The notes under the pieces are model-generated. The model ran no database searches, had not been told where the DNA came from, and saw only the letters and a list, made by a program, of their open reading frames with translations. This document shows positions 58,463-64,000 of a stretch of DNA of 64,000 nucleotides, piece after piece (position 1 is the stretch's first letter; every line of letters starts with the position of its first letter). The DNA is from an uncultured Pelagibacteraceae bacterium. Lineage in GTDB: Bacteria > Pseudomonadota > Alphaproteobacteria > Pelagibacterales > Pelagibacteraceae. The stretch is from the NCBI GenBank assembly GCA_902622545.1, contig CACNQD010000003.1, forward strand, positions 62,001 through 126,000, in the 5' to 3' direction. A program made the position numbers and the translations under genes.

Positions 58463-59050
58463 TTAATAAATTTTTGTCTTAGATTCTGTCTTATTTATTA
58501 GGCGTTTTATATTTTCCCGATGTGTATAAAAAATCATTATGAACATTATAAAGTAGAAATAATAAAAGGGATCTGAAATAAAAAAAAATTGAAAAATAGG
58601 TATACAAAAACTTGATACAATTGAACTTAAAGAAGAGTATTTAAATATAAAAAAAATTAATAACCAAGTTACACAAAACACTATTCCTGACAAATAATTT
58701 AAACAAAATAAAATTCCAACATAAGTCGCTACACCTTTACCACCTTTAAATTTAAGCCAAACCGGAAAAACATGACCTATAAAAACTGATAAAGAAGCTA
58801 AGTATAATTGATCATTATAATAAAAATTAATAAACAAAATAGGCACTACAGCTTTTGAAATATCAAGAGCTAATGTTAAATATCCTATAAATTTATTTCC
58901 AGATCTTAAAACATTAGTTGCTCCAATATTTCCAGAACCTATTTTTCTTATGTCTTTACCGATAAAAGTTTTAGTTAAGATAAGTCCGAATGGAATAGAA
59001 CCAAACAAATAAGAGATTATAATAATCGAAGTAATTTCTAAATTTAGCAT
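58463..59050 (-). CDS. plsY: Acyl-phosphate:glycerol-3-phosphate acyltransferase
   Basis: 195 residues, a polytopic membrane protein. SYLFGSIPFGLILTK, IGSGNIGATNVLR and FKGGKGVATYVG are the conserved loops that bind acyl phosphate and glycerol-3-phosphate. It starts phospholipid synthesis. It overlaps the pyrC-like gene by 7 nt. Confidence 0.93.
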   Translation of the reverse strand: MLNLEITSIIIISYLFGSIPFGLILTKTFIGKDIRKIGSGNIGATNVLRSGNKFIGYLTLALDISKAVVPILFINFYYNDQLYLASLSVFIGHVFPVWLKFKGGKGVATYVGILFCLNYLSGIVFCVTWLLIFFIFKYSSLSSIVSSFCIPIFQFFFISDPFYYFYFIMFIMIFYTHRENIKRLINKTESKTKIY

Positions 59051-60333
59051 TTAAATAACTCTACTCCATTAATAAAAGTGCTTAACACTTTGCCTTGTAG
59101 TTTTTTGTCCTCTATACAAGTATTCTTAGATTTTGATATCATTTTTTCTTTTTTAACTACCCATGGCTTATATATATCAACAATACATAAGTCAGCATCA
59201 CTTCCTACAGAAAGATTTCCTTTATTAATTTTTAGAATTTTAGCTGGATTGCTTGTCAGACACTCAATTATCTTATTTAATTTTATTGATCCATTGTGAA
59301 ATAATTCTAATGCAAGTGGTAAAAGAGTTTCTATACCAGAGGCACCTGTAGCAGCTTGTGAAAATGTTAATCTTTTTGACTCCTCATCTTCAGGTTTATG
59401 ATCTGATACAATTACATCTATCAAATTTTGGTTTATACCCTTTATTAGAGACAATCTGTCCTCTTCTGTCCTTAGAGGAGGGGATAATTTAAGGAAAGTA
59501 CGAAAGTCTCCTATATCATTTTGGTTTAATGATAAATTATTAATTGAAGCACCAGTTGTAAATTTTACAATTTCTTTTCTATTTTTAATTATTTCAACAG
59601 ACTTTTCTGATGATATTTGAGCAATATGATATCTACAATTGAAATCCTCTAGCAAAGTTAAATCTCTTTCGATAATAATTTTTTCTGCGTAGTCAGGTAT
59701 GCCTTGAAGACCAAGTTTAGTTGCGATTATCCCGTCATTTACTTGTCCATCTTTTGATAATTCATTATCTTCTGCATGTTGTATTACTAATGCATCTAAA
59801 TCAAAAGCAGATCTCATAATTCTGGACATCAATCTTGTATTTTGAATAGTTTGCGTGCCATCTGTATATCCTATTATTCCTTTTTTATTTAAAAGCCCAA
59901 ATTCATTCATGTTAGTTCCTTCCAGACCTTTTGTTAAACTTGCGGTTGGAAATATATTAATTTTTGATTTATCTCTTCCTCTTCTTTTAAGAAAGTCAAC
60001 CATAGAAACATTATCTATAACAGGAGAAGTATTAGGCATTGTAACAACAGAAGTAACACCTCCAGCTAGAGCTGCGTTACTTAATGTTCTAAAATTTTCC
60101 TTATATTCGTAGCCTGGCTCACCTACAAATACCCTCATATCAACAAGACCAGGAAATATAAATTTTTCTTTAAGATCTATATATTTTTCTCTAGCAGGAA
60201 TATTATTCTGTTTTACTTTTTTACCTATCGCTTCAATTTTTCCATTTTCACCAATAATCAAACCTCCTATCTCATCTATAGAGTTTTTAGGATCTATTAT
60301 TTTTGCATTTAAAAAATATTGTTTTTTCATCAT
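59044..60333 (-). CDS. Dihydroorotase-like protein, probably non-catalytic (PyrC'/PyrX type)
   Basis: 429 residues of the amidohydrolase fold next to pyrB. The usual metal motif DxHxHxREPG reads [19 protein letters not shown], so both His ligands and the substrate Arg are gone. [23 protein letters not shown] and [10 protein letters not shown] are recognisable, but the later APH-type His is also changed (KPE). In Pseudomonas an inactive dihydroorotase homologue (PyrC') is a structural partner of aspartate transcarbamoylase; the overlap with pyrB (4 nt) suggests the same role here. A true dihydroorotase would then be encoded elsewhere. Confidence 0.82.
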   Translation of the reverse strand: MMKKQYFLNAKIIDPKNSIDEIGGLIIGENGKIEAIGKKVKQNNIPAREKYIDLKEKFIFPGLVDMRVFVGEPGYEYKENFRTLSNAALAGGVTSVVTMPNTSPVIDNVSMVDFLKRRGRDKSKINIFPTASLTKGLEGTNMNEFGLLNKKGIIGYTDGTQTIQNTRLMSRIMRSAFDLDALVIQHAEDNELSKDGQVNDGIIATKLGLQGIPDYAEKIIIERDLTLLEDFNCRYHIAQISSEKSVEIIKNRKEIVKFTTGASINNLSLNQNDIGDFRTFLKLSPPLRTEEDRLSLIKGINQNLIDVIVSDHKPEDEESKRLTFSQAATGASGIETLLPLALELFHNGSIKLNKIIECLTSNPAKILKINKGNLSVGSDADLCIVDIYKPWVVKKEKMISKSKNTCIEDKKLQGKVLSTFINGVELFKC

Positions 60334-61268
60334 TCACAAAATAACTTTAGGCAGGCCATTCTTACAGCAACACCTAATTCAACCTGTTCTTTAATTACAC
60401 TTTTATTAATATCATCAGCTAATTTTGTATCTATTTCTATTCCTCTATTCATAGGACCAGGGTGCATAATAATCGCATCACTTTTTGCTTTCTCTAATTT
60501 ATCTGGTGTAAGACCATAATATTCATAATACTCTCTATTTGATGAGAGAAATGAACTTGTCATTCTTTCATTTTGTAATCTTAACATCATCACAATGTCA
60601 CAATCTTTCACTCCTTCTTTCATATTTGTAAAAGTGTTGACACCAAATTTTTCTAGATCTTTTGGCATCAAATTAGATGGTGCAACTATATTTATATCTG
60701 CACCCAACATATTTAATAAATAAATATTTGACCTAGCAACTCTTGAATGAAGTATATCTCCACAAATTGCAATTTTAAGACCTTCTATTTTATTTTTCTT
60801 TTCCATAATTGTTAAAGCATCAAGCAAAGCTTGAGTTGGATGTTCTCTTCTGCCATCGCCTGCATTTAATACCGCACAATTAACTTTTTGTGACAATAAA
60901 TTTGAGGCACCTGAGTCTTGATGCCTTACAACAATAATATCAGGGTGCATTGCATTTAAAGTCATTGCAGTGTCAATTAAAGTTTCTCCTTTTTTAATTG
61001 CTGAATTAGTTATATTCATAGACATAACATCAGCACCCAATCTCTTTCCAGCAAGCTCAAATGAACTTTGAGTTCTAGTAGATGGTTCAAAAAATAAATT
61101 TATTTGTGTTTTACCTCTCAAAATATCTATTTTTTTATTTTTACTTTTGTTCAAAGCTATGAAGTTTTTTGATTCTGAAAGAATAGTCTTTACATCAGAG
61201 ATTGATAGATCTTGAATACCTAGAAGATGTTTTTTAGAAATTTTAACAGCATTTTTTGAATTGGCCAT
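60330..61268 (-). CDS. pyrB: Aspartate carbamoyltransferase catalytic subunit
   Basis: 312 residues. It forms carbamoyl aspartate in pyrimidine synthesis. Carbamoyl-phosphate motif [51 protein letters not shown] and MHPGPMNRG are all intact. It precedes and overlaps the pyrC-like gene. No regulatory pyrI is seen. Confidence 0.95.
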   Translation of the reverse strand: MANSKNAVKISKKHLLGIQDLSISDVKTILSESKNFIALNKSKNKKIDILRGKTQINLFFEPSTRTQSSFELAGKRLGADVMSMNITNSAIKKGETLIDTAMTLNAMHPDIIVVRHQDSGASNLLSQKVNCAVLNAGDGRREHPTQALLDALTIMEKKNKIEGLKIAICGDILHSRVARSNIYLLNMLGADINIVAPSNLMPKDLEKFGVNTFTNMKEGVKDCDIVMMLRLQNERMTSSFLSSNREYYEYYGLTPDKLEKAKSDAIIMHPGPMNRGIEIDTKLADDINKSVIKEQVELGVAVRMACLKLFCE

Positions 61269-61309
61269 TAAAACTAACTCTATAACTTCAAAGCATATTT
61301 AATGCAAGC

Positions 61310-61765
61310 TTAATTATTGAGATAATCGATTGCGCCTTGTAAAATGAATGATGCAGCATTTTCATCAATTTTTTTCTCTCTTTTTGTTACATTAACGTCT
61401 AATTCTTTAGAGATATTAAAAGCGCCTTTGGTTGACATTCTCTCATCCCAAAGTACAACATCGATTTTTAAGTTTTTTGATATCATATTTGCTTTATCTG
61501 CAACAGATTGAGCTGCTCTACCTAACCTGCCATCCATATTAATTGGGAATCCAATTATAATTCCAGACACGTTATTTTCATAAATAATATTTGTTAATTG
61601 ATCCAATAGATATTGCATATTCTTATAATCTATTGTTTTAAAAGGAGTAGATATTTTTCTTTTATCATCACAAATTGCTACACCTATACGTTTTGACCCT
61701 AAATCCAAACCAATTAATCTCGCATTACTGTCAATTTTTTTCTTAAGATGCTCAATAGTGATCAT
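61310..61765 (-). CDS. ruvX: Putative Holliday junction resolvase YqgF/RuvX
   Basis: 151 residues. LIGLDLGSKRIGVAICDD (RNase H-like fold with the first Asp), IIIGFPINMDGRLG and VVLWDERMSTKGA are signatures, and the C-terminus IDENAASFILQGAIDYL has the last acidic site. In E. coli YqgF acts in 16S rRNA 5' maturation, while the resolvase name is historical. Divergent from gatC over 45 nt. Confidence 0.9.
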   Translation of the reverse strand: MITIEHLKKKIDSNARLIGLDLGSKRIGVAICDDKRKISTPFKTIDYKNMQYLLDQLTNIIYENNVSGIIIGFPINMDGRLGRAAQSVADKANMISKNLKIDVVLWDERMSTKGAFNISKELDVNVTKREKKIDENAASFILQGAIDYLNN

Positions 61766-61810
61766 ATTGTATTTTTTAGATTTAATGATAGTTTTTGATA
61801 TTCATATCAT

Positions 61811-62098
61811 ATGACAATTGATCTTAAAACAGTAAAGCACGTATCTAAATTATCTAGGATTTCAATCGATGATAATAAAGCTAAAAAATTAGGTAAAGAT
61901 TTAAATTCAATATTTTCTTTTATTGAAAAATTAAATGAACTAGATACAAAAAATACTGAACCATTAACTTCAATTGCTGAAACTACATTAAAACTACGTA
62001 AAGACGAGATAAAATCTAAAAATATTCGTGAGGATATTTTAAAAAATTCACCAAACAAAAATAAAGATTTTTTTGTTGTACCTAAGGTAGTTGAATAA
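61811..62098 (+). CDS. gatC: Asp-tRNA(Asn)/Glu-tRNA(Gln) amidotransferase subunit C
   Basis: 95 residues. VKHVSKLSRISIDDNKAKKL and the middle LNELDTKNTEPLTSI are typical; the end KDFFVVPKVVE is conserved. It stabilises the GatA-GatB complex. One-base overlap with gatA. Confidence 0.93.
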   Translation: MTIDLKTVKHVSKLSRISIDDNKAKKLGKDLNSIFSFIEKLNELDTKNTEPLTSIAETTLKLRKDEIKSKNIREDILKNSPNKNKDFFVVPKVVE

Positions 62099-63555
62099 TG
62101 AGCAATATAACAGATTTAAAATTAGTTGAACTTGTAGATAAAATTAAAAAAAAAGAATTATCATCAACGGAGGTAACTATTGCTTTTATCGAAAGATCAA
62201 AAAAATCAAAAAAACTTAATGCTTATATTTCTGAAAATTATGAAAATTCAATTAAAAAAGCAAAAATATTTGATCAAAAACCAGACTTTAAAAAAAAATT
62301 ACCTGGCATACCTATTGCTGTAAAAGACTTGTTTTGTACAAAAAATATTAGAACTACAGCTGGAAGTAAAATTCTTGAAAATTTTGTTCCAACTTATGAA
62401 TCAACAGTAACTCAAAATATTCTTGATGAAGGAGGTATTATAATTGGGAAGTTAAACTGTGATGAATTTGCAATGGGTTCTTCAAATGAAACAAGTTATT
62501 TTGGAAACGTTCAAAATCCGATATCTGAGAATTTAGTACCTGGTGGATCTTCTGGTGGATCATCATCAGCACTGGCTGCAAAATTAACTCCAGCAACAAT
62601 AGGTACAGATACAGGTGGATCTATTAGACAACCAGCGTCTTTCACTGGCACAGTTGGTTTAAAACCAACATACGGCAGTTGCTCCAGGTATGGTATAGTA
62701 GCATTTGCATCATCTTTGGATCAAGCAGGACCCATGACTCATGATGTTAAAGATTGTTCTTTGATGTTAGAAATTATGAGTAATTACGATACAAAAGACT
62801 CAACTTCTGTTGAATTCAAAAGAGAAAATTATTTAAATAATTTAAATGAGAATATTAAAGGAAAAAAAATAGGCATACCAAAAGAATATAGAGTTGATGG
62901 AATGCCAAAAGAAATTGATGAGCTATGGGAAAAAGGAATAAAAATTATTAAAGAAAATGGTGGTGAAATTGTTGAGATAAGTTTACCTAATACTAATTAT
63001 GCTTTACCAACATATTACATTGTAGCTCCCGCAGAAGCCTCATCAAATCTTGCTCGATACGATGGTGTAAAATATGGTTTTAGATCAAAAGGTGAAAATC
63101 TTATAGATATGTATGAAAAAACAAGATCAGAGGGCTTTGGTGATGAAGTAAAGCGAAGAATTATGATTGGAACATATGTTTTATCATCTGGTTATTACGA
63201 TGCATATTATTTAAAAGCACAAAAAGTAAGAAGACTAATCAAAAATGATTTTGATGAGGCTTATAAAAAAGTAGATGCTATATTAACTCCATCTACACCA
63301 AGCTCTGCTTTTAAGATTGGAGAGAAATTAAACGATCCAGTATCAATGTATTTGAATGATATTTTCACAGTTCCAATTAATCTTGCAGGCTTACCTGCTA
63401 TATCAATTCCAGCGGGTCATGATAAAAAAGGCTACCCACTAGGTTTACAGGTTATAGGAAAGGCATTTGATGAGCAAAGTATTTTAAATATCGCATTTGC
63501 TTTAGAAAAAAATATAAGCTTTAAAAATAATATAACTGATTGGTGGATTAAGTGA
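62098..63555 (+). CDS. gatA: Asp-tRNA(Asn)/Glu-tRNA(Gln) amidotransferase subunit A
   Basis: 485 residues. Amidase-signature family: catalytic Lys in [12 protein letters not shown], Ser pair in [17 protein letters not shown] and [16 protein letters not shown]. It releases ammonia from glutamine for transamidation. Its stop overlaps the gatB GTG start. Confidence 0.96.
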   Translation: MSNITDLKLVELVDKIKKKELSSTEVTIAFIERSKKSKKLNAYISENYENSIKKAKIFDQKPDFKKKLPGIPIAVKDLFCTKNIRTTAGSKILENFVPTYESTVTQNILDEGGIIIGKLNCDEFAMGSSNETSYFGNVQNPISENLVPGGSSGGSSSALAAKLTPATIGTDTGGSIRQPASFTGTVGLKPTYGSCSRYGIVAFASSLDQAGPMTHDVKDCSLMLEIMSNYDTKDSTSVEFKRENYLNNLNENIKGKKIGIPKEYRVDGMPKEIDELWEKGIKIIKENGGEIVEISLPNTNYALPTYYIVAPAEASSNLARYDGVKYGFRSKGENLIDMYEKTRSEGFGDEVKRRIMIGTYVLSSGYYDAYYLKAQKVRRLIKNDFDEAYKKVDAILTPSTPSSAFKIGEKLNDPVSMYLNDIFTVPINLAGLPAISIPAGHDKKGYPLGLQVIGKAFDEQSILNIAFALEKNISFKNNITDWWIK

Positions 63556-64000
63556 GCAAAAATAATGGTGAATATCTAATAATAAGAAATGATAACAAAT
63601 ATGAAGTTATTATTGGTCTTGAAGTTCATGCACAAGTCTTATCTGAGTCTAAATTATTTTCAACTTCATCAACAAAATTTGGATCAGAACCTAACACCCA
63701 AGTTAGCTTGGTCGATGCAGCATTTCCAGGAATGTTGCCAGTAATTAACGAACATTGTATTAAACAAGCTGTTAAGACAGGTATTGGATTAAAAGCTAAG
63801 ATTAACAAAAGATCAATATTTGATCGAAAAAATTATTTTTATGCTGATTTGCCTCAAGGTTATCAAATTTCTCAATATAAAAATCCAATTGTTGGTGAGG
63901 GATCTGTTACATTAGATATGCCAAATGGGGAAAAAAATATTGGTATTGAAAGACTTCATTTGGAGCAAGATGCAGGAAAAAGTATCCATGATATAGATCC
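63552..64000 (+). CDS. gatB: Asp-tRNA(Asn)/Glu-tRNA(Gln) amidotransferase subunit B, 5' part
   Basis: Open from GTG 63552 to the window edge (149 codons), so the gene continues outside. [52 protein letters not shown] and [13 protein letters not shown] are GatB signatures of the cradle domain with the kinase-like site. GatB activates the misacylated tRNA. Coupled to gatA by a 4-nt overlap (GTGA). Confidence 0.93.
   Translation, partial: MSKNNGEYLIIRNDNKYEVIIGLEVHAQVLSESKLFSTSSTKFGSEPNTQVSLVDAAFPGMLPVINEHCIKQAVKTGIGLKAKINKRSIFDRKNYFYADLPQGYQISQYKNPIVGEGSVTLDMPNGEKNIGIERLHLEQDAGKSIHDID

Overview
The window is AT-rich, very compact DNA whose core gene order (tRNA-Tyr, tRNA-Gly, tuf, tRNA-Trp, secE-nusG-rplKAJL-rpoBC, str, S10, spc and alpha ribosomal blocks) and short spacers fit a streamlined marine alphaproteobacterium of the SAR11 / Pelagibacterales group. 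That assignment is an inference from gene content, low GC and compactness; no 16S gene lies in the window.

Bases 1 to about 19,600 are accessory. Three tandem autotransporter-like outer-membrane proteins share a C-terminal barrel but carry different passengers (a beta-propeller-like one, and a discoidin-like plus three Ig-like repeats). They are followed by a small lipoprotein, two type IV pilin-like genes and a membrane-anchored sugar-dehydrogenase-like protein. Next comes a 4.1 kb island (Cas4/RecB-like nuclease, McrB, McrC) bounded by 123-bp direct repeats that duplicate the promoter and 5' half of tRNA-Leu(UAA). The intact tRNA-Leu lies on the right, only 3 nt before the NAD kinase start codon. 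After nadK come nine abutting or overlapping pilin-like genes and a broken tenth. All eleven intact pilin genes share an almost invariant 29-residue N-terminal block and have highly divergent C-terminal parts. No assembly ATPase, platform protein, secretin or prepilin peptidase is present here. A second small lipoprotein, flanked by 40-bp direct repeats, closes the region.

From about 19.6 to 49.5 kb is core information processing: tRNA-Thr, an rRNA methyltransferase, tRNA-Tyr, tRNA-Gly, tuf, tRNA-Trp, the secE to rpoC block (with a small cytochrome c gene between rpoB and rpoC), then rpsL-rpsG-fusA and the continuous rpsJ to rplQ ribosomal super-operon, including secY, adk and rpoA. rpmD is missing from its usual place.

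From 49.5 kb to the end are housekeeping genes on both strands: pseudouridine synthase, lipB, mgtE, panC, galU, ugd, a RidA-like gene, topA, plsY, a dihydroorotase-like gene that lacks the HxH metal motif, pyrB, ruvX, and gatC-gatA-gatB (gatB cut by the window end).

The strongest candidate for an undescribed system is the constant-N-terminus, variable-C-terminus pilin array. It sits beside a repeat-bounded defence island at tRNA-Leu in a surface-protein-rich variable region.
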